Assembly (NCBI RefSeq): GCF_032854445.1
Contig: NC_088306.1
Coordinates: forward strand, 19,749,764-19,813,763
Direction of reading: 5' to 3'
Length of the DNA stretch: 64,000 bases
Source of the DNA: Liolophura sinensis
Lineage: Eukaryota > Mollusca > Polyplacophora > Chitonida > Chitonidae
Shown: positions 23,059 through 35,406 of the stretch, one piece after another
How positions within the stretch are numbered: position 1 is the stretch's first letter
How the letters are laid out: every line of letters begins with the position of its first letter
Translations under genes and position numbers: made by a program
The notes under the pieces: generated by a model
Database searches by the model: none
What the model was told of the DNA's origin: nothing
The model's input: only the letters and a program-made list of their open reading frames with translations

Positions 23059-26000
23059 TCATTTCAATAAATACACTAATTTATCATTCCGTAATGTACA
23101 GAAGACTTTGTTTATACACCAGATTTTCTCGAAAGATGGCCTGTCTAGTCGAAAAAAGTCAACATGAATACGGGTTTTAATTATTCCTTTGGCGGCCTTA
23201 ACAATAGCAACAGAATCCCTGTTTTTTTCCTGAAATATTATGTCGTTGCGTGCACACCAAATACTAAACTGAAGAACACATATGACATACACTATCACAG
23301 CTCTAACTTCCTGGTTAAAGGTGGAATTGAATACCTTGTAAATTAATGTTTCCGAGTCCATATTTGGTAGGTAGTTCGCAAACAAAACAAATATCCGGTT
23401 AAAGTCATTAAACACATCCTGAACGATTTTACATTGTACAAACAGATGTTGCCGAGTTTCAGACAGGGAGCAAAAAACACACAAGTCATCGGTGGCTACA
23501 TTTCTCCTAAGAAGTTTTTCCTTAACGGGCAAAATGTCATGAACCAACCTGTAACTGAAGTTGACCAAGTTGTGATCTAAGAATTGATGAAAAACAGTTT
23601 TCCATATTCTAACCCAGTCCAAATGCGGCATAGACACCATTGTTCTTGGACAATGTACTATTTTTGTTACAAAATATTCATAAATATACCTGCTTGAACA
23701 CATTGTTACAGGTTGCTGTACACCTGTGGTAAATTCTCTCCAGGCGCTCAAGGCCAGTCTATAAAAAGGTGGAATGTTTTCAGAATGTGGGACATTGGAA
23801 CGACAGAATTCACGACAAACATGTCTTAGGGGTAAACCCAACCAATAGATGGCAAAGTATTTCCATTCCGCTGTTGTTCCATGAATTAATTTTAAAACAT
23901 GCCGAGTAACAAGTGCTTTTATTTTACAATCTATATTATGTACGTTTAGACCTCCATTCCCTATTTTATTATGTACGACAACTCTCTTCAAACTTTCGGG
24001 CTTGTTATCCCACAAAAATCTGAACACAGTTTGGGAACATTGATTGACACATTTAGGTGGCAACAGAGTACACTGTGCAGAAAACCATAAAACAGCTAAA
24101 GCAACTGTATTAATTAAGACAGACCTCCCCCGTAGGGTCAAATATCTTCCATTCCATGCTGATACATGTTTCTTTACCTTACTTAAAACACGCTCAGAAT
24201 TGAGTTCTGTTTGATCTGGTCCAAAAAATACCCCACAAATCTTTGAATTTGTAGTGATGTTAAGCCCACCACTGTGCACGTTAGTTTCGTCCCAGCTACC
24301 AATGGGAAGAACTGTGCTTTTCAACAAGTTGAGTTTTGCTCCTGAGGCTTTTCCATAACTTTCTGCTAGTTTAATTACATGCGGAACAGAACTCTCTTCA
24401 GATAAAATTGCAGTCGTATCATCTGCAAATGCCGACACTCTTGTTTCCTTATTTGTGCCGGGTAACCGTACACCATTAATTTCGTCATTGTTTCTAATGG
24501 CGGCTATAAAGGGCTCTAAGGACAAAACATACAATAATGGTGACAAAGAACAACCCTGTCGGACACCTCGACTCAGTTTAAATTCTTCTGTTATGTGCCC
24601 GTTCACAATAACACTACTTGTAATGTCAGTATATAATAATTGCACCCACTTACAAAAGTCGGGTCCGAAGTTAAATTTCTCTAAACATTTGAACAAAAAT
24701 GACCAGTCTGCTCTGTCAAAAGCTTTCTCTTGGTCTAAGTTAAGAAAGCATCCTTTTAAATCTTTTTGTTCAACATAATCATATGTATTTCGTAATAAGT
24801 GAAGGTTGTCAAAAATACTTCGGCCTGGTATTCCACATGTCTGATTCTGAAGTACAATTGTATCGATCACATTTTTTAACCGATTGCACAAAGCTTTAGA
24901 AACAATCTTATAATCTACATTTAGTAAGCTAATTGGCCTCCAGTTTTTTATGCTTTCGGCATTGTCGGGGACCTTACATAATAGTGTGATTAACCCGGAA
25001 CGCTGTGAATTACTTAATCTACCCAAGTTAAAACAGTGATTAACTACATCCGTAAACACACCCGAAAACAGTGGCCAAAATTGTACATAAAACTCTGCTG
25101 GCAAACCGTCGCATCCCGGGGAACGGTTTTTAGACATATTTTTTACTGCAAAAAACAACTCCTGTTCAGTCAAAAGGCCTTCGCAGGCAGTTTTACAATC
25201 GTCATTTCACATCGGAAGCGATGACAAGAACTCATCTTGAATGGAGGAGTCAGTATCTTGTTCAGTATACAATTTCATATAATACGACCTTATACACTTA
25301 GTAATGCCTTCCTGAGATTCATGGGATATTGAAGAATCACTATGACAAGTAATACTTTTGATCATCTTCTTTCTGCCCCTACCAACTTCTCGTCTAATGA
25401 AATATTTGGTTGGTTTTTCTCCCTGATCAAAATGAACAGCTTTAGCACGGATAACCGCTCCCGCATGATTCGACTTATAAAGGGCATTTAGAGTCTTTTT
25501 CACATTGTCAATACGCTCACAGTTAATGATTGGACTAGATTTCAACGCATTTAATTCTTGTTCAAGTACCAACAAATCACGTTTTTTGTTCATAGATTTT
25601 TCCTTACAGTAACTCCGAATCCTATCTTTACATTCCCCTTTAAATGTCTCCCATCTGTCTATTAGATCTGCATGACCAGTTGTACAGACAGAGAAAATAT
25701 CATGGAAGACGGATTTAATATCATCAACAAGCTCCGTGTCATTTAACACAGAAGTATTACACTTCCAGTAGAACGGCCCCCATGAAATGACATCTTCAAA
25801 AGAGATATCAAAAAACAAACACGAATGATCAGAAAAAGACACATGTACAGCATCACACTGGGTTACATACTTAAACACAGCGTTAGGGATATAAAATCTA
25901 TCCAATCTACTGGCACACTGGCGCCTAGACCACGTGTAACAATTCTTATCCGGATGCAGTTTCCTAAAAATATCACAAATACCAAAATCTCTTTTCAAAT

Positions 26001-26544
26001 TATTAATTTCGTCCACTCCATCATTCCTTACATTAGTGGCACAGCCAGCTCTATCTAATTCAATGCTCTCAACACAATTAAAATCCCCACCCATAATAAC
26101 CAACTCACTGCCCTGCATCACATTATCTAGATTAGAAATAAACTCTTTTCTTTCCTTTGGATTATTAGGGGCATATACACAAACAAGGTTTAAAGCAGTG
26201 TTGTTGAGCTCAACCCTAAGGCTTATGTAGCGACCGTTAGGGCACCTCTGTATTTTCCGTATAAAGCAGTCTACCGTATACCTAATAATTATTCCCACCC
26301 CACAACTTCGATTTGACCCATACGCCCACCTTGCATCGCCTGGGATTTGCAAATATTTAGTGTCATTATAGTTTTCGAAGTGTGTTTCCTGTAAGAATAG
26401 TACATCAATTCCTTTATCGAAAACAAATTGCTTGACATGTTCTTGTTTAGACGGATCCCGTAAACCATTAATGTTTAAAGTCCCAAAACGAATATTATTT
26501 AAGCTCATTATACAAATAAGTAAAGGTAGAGCGTACATACCCAT
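23059..26544 (-). CDS. LINE copy A ORF2, endonuclease-reverse transcriptase, one in-frame stop
   Basis: Starts ATG at 26544 (MGMYA, also in copy D), 36 bases after ORF1. The APE-type endonuclease has LNINGLRD, FLQETHF, CVYAPNN, GGDFNCV and FSDHSC. RT has NWRPISLLN, CGIPGRSIFDNL, FLNLDQEKAFDRADW, RQGCSLSPLLYVLSLEPF and SAFADDTTAIL. The C-terminus has CVFCSLSETRQHLFVQC. Together 1161 codons, broken only by TGA at 25207-25209 in the linker between endonuclease and RT. No RNase H. Confidence 0.92.
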
Positions 26545-26580
26545 TGTGGTCAAATAAGAGAGTCCTAATTACGCTACAAA

Positions 26581-27888
26581 TCATTTGTCTCTTTTCATTC
26601 GCTGCCTCGCACGAGAAGCAAGCGATTTTCTTTTCCTGTATTCCAGAAGCATGGTGTCCCCCTCCTGAGATGGGGTCGGCGTCATACAGTCTGACGACTG
26701 ATCAGCATCAACACCATCATAATCAGTAGAATGGGAACTGGGCGGGATAGATGACGCTGCCTCTTCGGCTGTACTGCCATTGTCCAACTTAGCTCGCTTT
26801 TCCTCGACTGGGACTGGTGAACGCACGTCGGGAGCGTGCACGTCAGCCACGACCACATTCTTCACCCTTGGGACAGCTGATGACGTTTCATTATCACCAA
26901 CATCCACTTCTTCGGTGTTCTTAGTATTCTCCCGGACGTCCATCTCCTTATCAGACTCGCTGTCGTCGCTGACGTCTTCATCGGCGCTGTCGTCACCATT
27001 CCCGTCGATTTCGTCTTCGTTCTCCTCGCTGTCTTGAACCAGTTCCATAGCAGGTGCGTTGAATGGGTCATCATCGTCGCTGACGTCAACATCAATGTCA
27101 TCTTGTTTTACGGCGTCTTCCTTATTATACTGGCGCATAGTCGGTAGGTTTCCCTTAACTCGCGCCGCGTACGACATTGCTCTCGCACAACAGTCACTGA
27201 CCGTATGAAGCCCTGAGTCACACATTCGGCATGGATTTGTACAGTCCTTCTCTGTATGAGGATTCTCATGGGGGGAGAAACCGTCGCAGTTAGAACACCA
27301 CAGTGCTCTACACTCTGCCGCCTTGTGTGATTTTTGGCCACACTTCCGACATTCATAGGTTTGCCCGGGGTAGGTAAACATAACAATGTCACCACCGAAA
27401 TTAATAAAATTTGGTACATAACGAACTTTGTGACACCTAAATCTGTAAATCCGAATACCTGTCCGAACATGTGAGAGCTCCGGGTCTGAAAATCTGGGTT
27501 TCGTCACACCCAGGCATTCACCATAGGGTTTCAAAGCTGCCTCGATAGTGTCATCTGACATTTCATCCGGTGCCCAGTGGGCCGTCAGATTCAGGTAAAC
27601 TGACGACGCGGGCATAATGGACCACGTCGTTCCATTTATAACAACATTGGATTTACTCACTAGGGCATTATGCCCAGCCACTGTAGACACGCGGAGATAG
27701 AAGTGTTTCTTTAAATAATTCTTCTGAAAACTTATTAGCTCTGTCTTGATATTTAACACACTTGACAGAAAAGGAATAAAGTCCCTCTGGACAGCCGTAG
27801 AAAATGCCGGGCTGCTTCGTGTAGAGATTGACACAGACAAAGTTCTGCTTGGCCTGTTTACAGGCGAAAACGACACGGGCTTGGACAT
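26581..27888 (-). CDS. LINE copy A ORF1, CCHC zinc-knuckle nucleic-acid-binding protein
   Basis: 435 residues from ATG at 27888 (MSKPVSFSPVNRPSRTLSV; the same start occurs in copies C and D). The N-terminal half is basic/hydrophobic and conserved. It then has CRKCGQKSHKAAEC (CX2CX4HX4C), a middle Cys/His cluster, and a second knuckle CRMCDSGLHTVSDC. The last third is highly acidic, ending in a basic KRKSLASRARQRMKRDK. The role is presumed RNA binding in the retrotransposition particle. The frame is undamaged. Confidence 0.9.
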   Translation of the reverse strand: MSKPVSFSPVNRPSRTLSVSISTRSSPAFSTAVQRDFIPFLSSVLNIKTELISFQKNYLKKHFYLRVSTVAGHNALVSKSNVVINGTTWSIMPASSVYLNLTAHWAPDEMSDDTIEAALKPYGECLGVTKPRFSDPELSHVRTGIRIYRFRCHKVRYVPNFINFGGDIVMFTYPGQTYECRKCGQKSHKAAECRALWCSNCDGFSPHENPHTEKDCTNPCRMCDSGLHTVSDCCARAMSYAARVKGNLPTMRQYNKEDAVKQDDIDVDVSDDDDPFNAPAMELVQDSEENEDEIDGNGDDSADEDVSDDSESDKEMDVRENTKNTEEVDVGDNETSSAVPRVKNVVVADVHAPDVRSPVPVEEKRAKLDNGSTAEEAASSIPPSSHSTDYDGVDADQSSDCMTPTPSQEGDTMLLEYRKRKSLASRARQRMKRDK

Positions 27889-28204
27889 ACCTGATCCAAC
27901 GGGGCACACGCCCTTCACCAAACAGTAACCACTGGCCAAACTCAAGCTCTGTGGGCTCCCAGATCACCAAAAAATCAGTCTCAAAAACAAGCGTTGTTGT
28001 TGCACAAATGTGTAAACAGCAGAGAATAACCGACACGTCCGTTCACTTCGGCGTCTAGCACACTCCCCCCAAAAGGAGACATAACGAATGATAACCAGAG
28101 CAAAATAAGACAGACGCCAGACAATCTTTAGCCGAGATTTTATGATTCAAAAGTCAAACTTGGCTTTACGTTTATAACCAAAGCTCATAAATTGAGTTTT
28201 TATT

Positions 28205-28276
28205 GGGCTTGTCCGGGAATTGAACCCGGGACCTCTCGCACCCGAAGAGAGAATCATACCACTAGACCAACAAGCC
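28205..28276 (-). tRNA. tRNA-Pro(CGG), one anticodon-stem mismatch
   Basis: Full-length cloverleaf with anticodon CGG, but the stem reads CTCTC-TTCGGGT-GCGAG, leaving one T-C mismatch. The same mutation is in the copy at 30079, so it was inherited by tandem duplication. Confidence 0.88.
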
Positions 28277-28511
28277 TGCTCCGATTTACTGTGGCATAAC
28301 TTATGAAAACAAGTATGCTGATAAAACATTTTTGAAACCAGAGAGGTAGAAATTTATACGCTTGCTCATGTACGCTTTTGGTCTTCTTTGTGCTACATGT
28401 ATCTTGACAAATTGCATGAGATGTGTTAAAGAATACATCCGTTTGCCACTTTATAAAGTCATCATTATGGAAGTGAAATAGCCTTTTTAGGCAGAAGCTC
28501 ATTAAACTGGA

Positions 28512-28842
28512 GTGAGTGCTTGGGGTTTAACGTCGTAACAATTTTTCAGTCATATGACGACGAAGGAATCATTAGGGTGCATGTATGTATAATGTGCCTC
28601 CTTGTTGCAGGACGGATTTCCCCCGCTCTTTTGTTTAGTGCTGCTTCACTGAGACGACTTACCGAAGGCAAGTAAGGCGCCCCGCCCGAGCCATTATACT
28701 GATACGGGTCAACCAGTCGTTGCACTATCCCCTTCATGCTGAACGCCAAGCGAGGAAGTTACAACTTCCTCTTTTAAAGTCTTAGGTGTGAGTCGATCAA
28801 GGATTGATCCTGGATCTACCGGTCCCGAAGAGGACGCTCTAC
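28512..28842 (-). mobile_element. SINE in tRNA-Pro unit (copy 2)
   Basis: Nearly identical to the 21477 copy, at the same spacer position, flanked by TTAAACTGGA on both sides. Spread by tandem duplication of the unit rather than fresh insertion. Confidence 0.88.
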
Positions 28843-29030
28843 TTTAAACTGGACAAAGGCATTGAGAAATAAACATAGCAGCTGGTCCAAAGATTAAGCT
28901 TGGGTTTGTGGAATGTTAAACATGAACGATTACTTCCCAGGGGCTCAAAATGTAAAACTGGAATTCAGGTCTATGAAAAGTGACAGCATACCAGTCTTTG
29001 GAAAAAATATAATAACAAAATAAAACTACA

Positions 29031-29102
29031 GGGCTTGTCCGGGAATTGAACCCGGGACCTCTCGCACCCTAAGCGAGAATCATACCACTAGACCAACAAG
29101 CC
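29031..29102 (-). tRNA. tRNA-Pro(AGG)
   Basis: Perfect cloverleaf, anticodon AGG, discriminator C. The sense strand continues TGTAGTTTTATTTTG, giving a terminator within about 10 bases. Confidence 0.95.
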
Positions 29103-30078
29103 ATTGAATTCTCAAACTGCTGAAAGCGGACTGTTTCACTGCACAATTCGACAAAGTGCCTTGACAAATTAAATTGAAAACGTACATTTATACAGCAATA
29201 AGGAGAGAGAACATTAAATCAATGAAGTTATTATTTTTTTTCCTGAAAATGTCCAGTTTGGTCACGTGATCCATGCGCAAATGGTAGATTTGGGCCCAAG
29301 GTTTACTTCTGGGCTGAAGATTGCTAGGGCACTGATTGGAATATACTGTCATTGTAGGTTAGTAATACACTATAAATTCCTGTACCATTATTTTGCACCG
29401 AGTTAAAAAAAAAACCGAAACGTTTTGACCGGGGCGACTACAAGTTCTCCATGGACGTTTCACGCTGACAAAATGCTATGACATTGCTTCCAGTGTGCGA
29501 ATCCTGCTCTGGCTTTTTCGTCTAGGCTTTTAAATTCCGAGGTTTGTCAGAGAAATAAGTGTTTGCTCAAAATGTATAAACGAGTCAAAATTATGGGAAG
29601 CGTGTTTAAATCCAGCTTTCTCTTCTTCGTCTATATAATGCTACAGGTCAACAGACTTATCACTTACATGTACTCCAGTTAATTCGGTTTGCCTGATTGT
29701 ATTGTAATCATTCCCAATGAAATAATGAATACAACAAATACTGAAATCGAATAAGGTGCCATGTGTCAGAAAGCTGATTGAAAGTGTGCAGCATGGTACC
29801 TGTCATGTAAGCAAGTCATTATAAATCAAATAAAGAGTGTCTGATTACTCAGAGAGCAGTCTCAAACTTTGTAGTCTTTGCTACTTTAGCATGTTAAATC
29901 AAAGGGTTTCATCCCCCAGAGGGCTCTTACAGCTGACCAATGGCAGAGCTGAAAAGGAGACATAACAAATGATAACCACAGCAAAATAAAGCAGACGCCA
30001 GATAAACTTTAGCCGAGATTTTATGATTCAAAAGTGGCTTTACGTTTATAACCAAAGCTCATAAATTGAGTTTTTAAC

Positions 30079-30150
30079 GGGCTTGTCCGGGAATTGAACC
30101 CGGGACCTTTCGCACCCGAAGAGAGAATCATACCACTAGACCAACAAGCC
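30079..30150 (-). tRNA. tRNA-Pro(CGG), one anticodon-stem mismatch
   Basis: Same CTCTC anticodon-stem variant as 28205, plus a change in the variable region (GAAAGGTCC). Possibly weakly functional; no close terminator. Confidence 0.85.
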
Positions 30151-30384
30151 TGCTAAGATTTTCTGTGGCATAACTTATGAAAACAAGTATGCTGATAAAA
30201 CATTTTGAAACCAGAGAAGTAGAAATTTATACGCTTGCTCATGTACGCTTTTGGTCTTCTTTGTGCTGCATGTATCTTGACAAATTGCATGAGATGTGTT
30301 AAAGAATACATCCGTTTGCCACTTTATAAAGTCATCATTATGGAAGTGAAATAGCCTTTTTAGGCAGAAGCTCATTAAACTGGA

Positions 30385-30715
30385 GTGAGTGCTTGGGGTT
30401 TAACGTCGTAACAATTTTTCAGTCATATGACGACGAAGGAATCATTAGGGTGCATGTATGTGTAATGTGCCTCCTTGTTGCAGGACGGATTTCCACCGCT
30501 CTTTTGTTTAGTGCTGCTTCCCTGAGACGACTTACCGAAGGCAAGTAAGGCGCCCCGCCCGAGCCATTATACTGATACGGGTCAACCAGTCGTTGCACTA
30601 TCCCCTTCATGCTGAACGCCAAGCGAGGAAGTTACAACTTCCTCTTTTAAAGTCTTAGGTGTGAGTCGATCAAGGATTGATCCTGGATCTACCGGTCCCG
30701 AAGAGGACGCTCTAC
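30385..30715 (-). mobile_element. SINE in tRNA-Pro unit (copy 3)
   Basis: Same SINE, same site. Shares with copies 1 and 2 an 8-base-scale deletion (TAACGTCGTAACAATT) absent from the 41245 copy. Confidence 0.88.
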
Positions 30716-30903
30716 TTTAAACTGGACAAAGGCATTGAGAAATAAACATAGCAGCTGGTCCAAAGATTAAGCTTGGGTTTGTGGAATGTTAAACATGAAC
30801 GATTACTTCCCAAGGGCTCAAAATGTAAAACTGGAATTCAGGTCTATGAAAAGTGACAGCATACAAGTCTTTGGAAAAAATATAATAACAAGATAAAACT
30901 GCA

Positions 30904-30975
30904 GGGCTTGTCCGGGAATTGAACCCGGGACCTCTCGCACCCTAAGCGAGAATCATACCACTAGACCAACAAGCC
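30904..30975 (-). tRNA. tRNA-Pro(AGG)
   Basis: Perfect cloverleaf with anticodon AGG and a close downstream T run. Just upstream of its 5' end a deletion joins it to the next unit, so the next CGG gene begins only 168 bases away. Confidence 0.95.
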
Positions 30976-31142
30976 ATTGAGTTGTCAAGCTGACCTATGG
31001 CAGAGCTGAAAAGGAGACATAACAAATGATAACCAGAGCAAAATAAAGCAGACGCCAGATAAACTTTAGCCGAGATTTTATGATTCAAAAGTCAAACTTG
31101 GCTTTACGTTTATAACCAAAGCTTACTAATTGAGTTTTTATT

Positions 31143-31214
31143 GGGCTTGTCCGGGAATTGAACCCGGGACCTCTCGCACCCGAAGCGAGAATCATACAAC
31201 TAGACCAACAAGCC
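31143..31214 (-). tRNA. tRNA-Pro(CGG), D-loop variant
   Basis: Full pairing with anticodon CGG. The D loop reads AGTTGTAT instead of AGTGGTAT, changing conserved G18, which also lies in the A box. Function is doubtful. Confidence 0.85.
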
Positions 31215-31712
31215 TGCTCCGATTTTCTGTGGCATAACTTATGAAAACAAGTATGCCGATAAAACGTTTTGAAACCAGAGAAGTAGAAATTTATACGCTT
31301 GCTCATGTACGCTATAGGTCTTCTTTGTGCTACATGTATCTTGACAAATTGCATGAGATGTGTTAAAGAATACATCCGTTTGCCACATTATAAAGTCATC
31401 ATTATGGAAGTGAAATAGCCTTTTTAGGCAGAAGCTCTTTAAACTGGAATGAATGAATGAATGATTATGGCTTAACGCCACATCGGCAATATTTCAGCCA
31501 TATCGTGGCGAGAACAAGGTGAAAACGCGAGACGGTTAAGGTTTTCGATATGATAATATGAACATCAAAAGTAAAACAAAAAGTACAGACATGTTTAAAA
31601 TCGCATAAAAGAAAAAATAAGAGTTAAAACTCGAAAACCAGGGTTATATATTACATGTATAAATCTATATGTATATAACTGTTTATCTATAGATATTTAT
31701 GACAACTAAAAT

Positions 31713-34700
31713 TTATATTTTATGATATAGGCCAATGGCCTTCAAATAATTTATGACAACATCGCCAGCGATGCTGTCAAATAAATCATATATAGAGTTG
31801 ACCGTGTAGAACCTTTGCCGAACATGGGCAAAGTCCACACAGTCAACCAGAATATGTTTGATGCCATATTGAGCATCACATCCAACACACTCGGGAGCAC
31901 TGCTCCCATCCAAGATGAAATTGTGTGTTAGACGAGAATGTCCAATACGGCATCTCGTTAAAACGACTTGGTCTCTACGAGACATATCAAGTGTACATGA
32001 ATTATAGCCAATGACAGGATGAATGACATGCAGTTTATTGTAAACCTGCAGATCCCATTCACCCTGCCAAAGCCGACGAATATATTTAACAATATTAGAC
32101 TTAAAATCATTATATGGTATTTTAACTTGCGACAAAGGTTTAGTAAGGGCAGCTTTTGCCTCCCTGTCTACGACTGTGTTTTCATGGATACCAACATGAC
32201 TTGGTATCCAGCAGAATAGGATATCTTTACATCTTTTAATTAGCTTTCGGTGTATGGCTAATATTTCGAGGATCAACGGATTTTTAAATTTATTATTCTG
32301 TATTGCCAAAAGGCTGGAAAGCGAGTCGCTGCATATCACAGCCCTCTGAGCATGCCCAGAAGAGACATATGATGAGGCCAGGAGTATAGCCCTGGCCTCT
32401 GCAGAAAAGATTGAAGACGAGGATGGAAGACGAAGAGAAGCAACTCGCTGCTCTAAGACACCTGCAGCTGCAACCCTATCCCCATCCTTTGACCCATCAG
32501 TATATAAAAATTTATAATCCGAATATTTAGCCTTAATTTCAACAAAACCTTGCTGAATTATAAGAGGATTTGTATTTGATTTATTATATTTTCGTAGATC
32601 AAATATCAATTTAGGTTGTGGAAAAAGCCATGGTGGGGACTCCGGAAAAGAAACCGGAGCTATGTCTCCAAGTTTAATGTTGGCTTCCACAATATGGTCC
32701 CTAACACGAACACCGAACGAAGGGATCTTGTTAGAACATTTAGTATATTTGTCTACATATAATGGATTGAAAACACAGTCGTAGGCAGGGTTTGTTGGAT
32801 GAGCTTTAAGCTTTGTAGCATATTGAAGGCTCAGTTTTACACGCCTGTGATGTAAAGAAGGCTCGTTAGCCTCTACGTATAAACTTTCTACTGGTGAGGT
32901 TCTAACCAAGGCTGAGCCTCAAACCTTGGTGATGGACCGGATCCAACATTTTAGTATACGACTTCCTAGCGGAACCGTAAATGATGGATCCATAATCTAT
33001 TTTAGACCTCACCAGAGAACGATATAAATTAAGTAAAACTGATCGGTCAGCACCCCAATCGGTGCTAGACACGACCTTAATTATATCGAGAGCCTTTATA
33101 CATTTAGCTTTAAGCATTTTAATATGAGGTATAAATGATAATTTTTTATCGAATATAACCCCTAAAAATTTAATTTCTCCAATAATTTTCACTGGTTTAC
33201 CACAAAAATTAAGTTCAGGGTCAAGATGGAATTTCCGTTGATTACAAAAATGCATACCGACGGTTTTAGGTTTTGAAAATCTAAAACAATTGGCAACTGC
33301 CCATTTCTCGATCTTATTGAGACAAAGCTGCAGTTGCCGCTCGATGTTATTCATATTTTTAGCACGGTAGCATATCAGGAAATCATCTACATATAAAAAA
33401 CCCTCTGTGCCAGATGTCAATGTTTTAGACAAACTATTAATTTTTATGCCAAATAGTGTTGGTGAAAGGATACTGCCCTGGGGCACACCCATTTCCTGCT
33501 CATAAGAGTCAGAAAGAGTGGACCCCACCCTTACCTTAAACTGACGATCGGATAAAAATTCTGATATAAATATTGGTAATCGGCCTTTAAGACCCATATC
33601 CGCAAGGTCTTTTAAAATACCATATTTCCATGTGGTGTCGTAAGCCTTCTCAAGGTCAAAAAATATGGGCACCACATGTTCGTTATTAATAAATCCATCT
33701 CGTATAAAGGTTTCGAAGCGAACAAGGTGATCCATAGTGGATCTACCTTGACGAAAACCACATTGTATATTAGAAAGTAACTTGTTGGCTTCAAGAAACC
33801 AAACAAGTCTATGATTTATCATCCGTTCCATAGTTTTACAGACACAGCTGGTAAGAGCTATGGGACGGTAATTATTTGGGTCATTATGATCCTTACCCGG
33901 TTTGGGAACCGGGATAATACACGACGGAACTAAATGACCCCATGACGGTGGAAAATTACCAGTTATCCAAATATCATTAAGCAAGTCCAAGAGTGTCTCC
34001 AGTGGCTCAGGTGGTAAATGGTTCAAAAACTTATAATATACGTTATCAGGCCCACAAGCAGTATCGTGGGCCTTTTTAGTGCAGTTTTAAGTTCATCGAT
34101 ATTAAAAGGACAATTATAATCTTCTAAATTTTTAGAAGAAAAGGACAATTGAATTTTCTCCTTCTGGTTTTTAATGTGTTGAAATTCTGAAGTATAATTT
34201 TCAGAAGAAGATTTGTTGGAAATTGTCTTAGCTAGTTTATTTGCAATATTAGGTGGAGAAGTTAAGATACTATCTCCATCTTTTAAATGCTGGACTTTGG
34301 CTTTATTATTTTTACCCTTAAGTTTCTGAACCATGTTCCAGACCTTACGCATGGGTGTTTTTGAGGTAATGCCCGAAACAAAGTTCCGCCAACAAGATCG
34401 TCTCTTGGACTTGATTAATCGACGAGCTTTAGCTCTGAAACTACGAACCTGGTTTAAATTATTATCAGTGGGACAATGATTAAATCTGCGTTCAGCCTTT
34501 TTGCGGTCCTTTATGGCTTTGCGACAGTCATTGTCGTACCAGGGTTTACTTTTGGATTTGAGATTTGTCAAGGTCTTAGGTATAGTTCTATCGGCAGCTC
34601 GTAATACAAGCTCATTAAATTTTAATATCGGATCATCTGCTGCATTGAGAGTCTCTGGAGTGATATCAGCCTCAGAGAACATCTCAAATGCGATCCAGTC

Positions 34701-35406
34701 TGCTTGATCGAATTTCCACCTAGCTACACGTTCTAAAGAATTAGAAGTGATATGTTCTAGGATTATAGGAAAATGGTCACTACCACAAAGATCGTCATGC
34801 ACCTTCCACGAAAAATTCGGGAGAAGTGATGGGTCTGTGATAGTGAGATCGATAGCAGAATAAGTGCCATTACCCGGATGTAAATAGGTATTAGAACCAT
34901 CATTGAAATAACACAGTTCCTCCTTCGATAAGGAGTCTTCGACTATCTTGCCCTTATTATTTATGTTATTACTGCCCCATACAGGGTTATGGGAATTAAA
35001 ATCACCCAGTATTATAAACGGTTTTGGCAATTGTTAGATTATGTAACTGTAAAGCTGACAAAGAAATGTTAGGAGGAATATACACTGAACATAATGTGTT
35101 TGTTTCAGACAATGAAACACGAACGGCCACAGCCTGAAGCTCTGTATCCAGAGCAACAGGGCTGTGAATAACATTGTCATTGACGAAGATGGAGGAGCCG
35201 CCTGCAGCTCGATCTTCTTCATTCGAGTACCTACTGTATAATGAGTAATTTTTAAGAGTTATTTTGTCTTTGTCAGATGTCTTCAGGTGAGTTTCCTGAA
35301 GACACAGGGCAATAGGATTTAATAATTGAACGAGCTGTGTTATTTCAATAAAATTTACCTTAAGGCCTCGACAATTCCATTGTATAATTTTGTCATATAT
35401 CGCCAT
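31713..35406 (-). pseudogene. I-like LINE ORF2: endonuclease, RT and RNase H, frameshifted
   Basis: Endonuclease: IIQWNCRGLKVN, LCLQETHLK, ILGDFNSHNPVWG and GSDHFPIILE. RT: IPVPKPGKD, NYRPIALTSC, GFRQGRSTMDHL, FFDLEKAYDTTW, GVPQGSILSPTLF and FLYVDDFL. RNase H: LYTDGSKDGDRVAAAGV, SAEARAI, CSDSLSS and WIPSHVGIHEN. Frame breaks occur near 35030, 34060 and 32905, otherwise nearly complete. Confidence 0.9.

Larger units (their letters stand above)
22887..28070 (-). mobile_element. Tx1/L1-like LINE copy A, nearly intact, with 12-bp target-site duplication
   Basis: Spans 5184 bases from the 5' end at 28070 to a poly(A) tail (T run at 22887-22899). Identical duplications AAAAGGAGACAT lie at 22875-22886 and 28071-28082, within the tRNA-Pro spacer. 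The order is leader, ORF1, 36-base gap, ORF2, short 3'UTR. Assigned to the L1 superfamily, Tx1-like, from RT motifs NWRPISLLNVDYKIVSKAL and CGIPGRSIFDNL and the absence of RNase H. It is the youngest copy in the Pro array. Confidence 0.93.
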
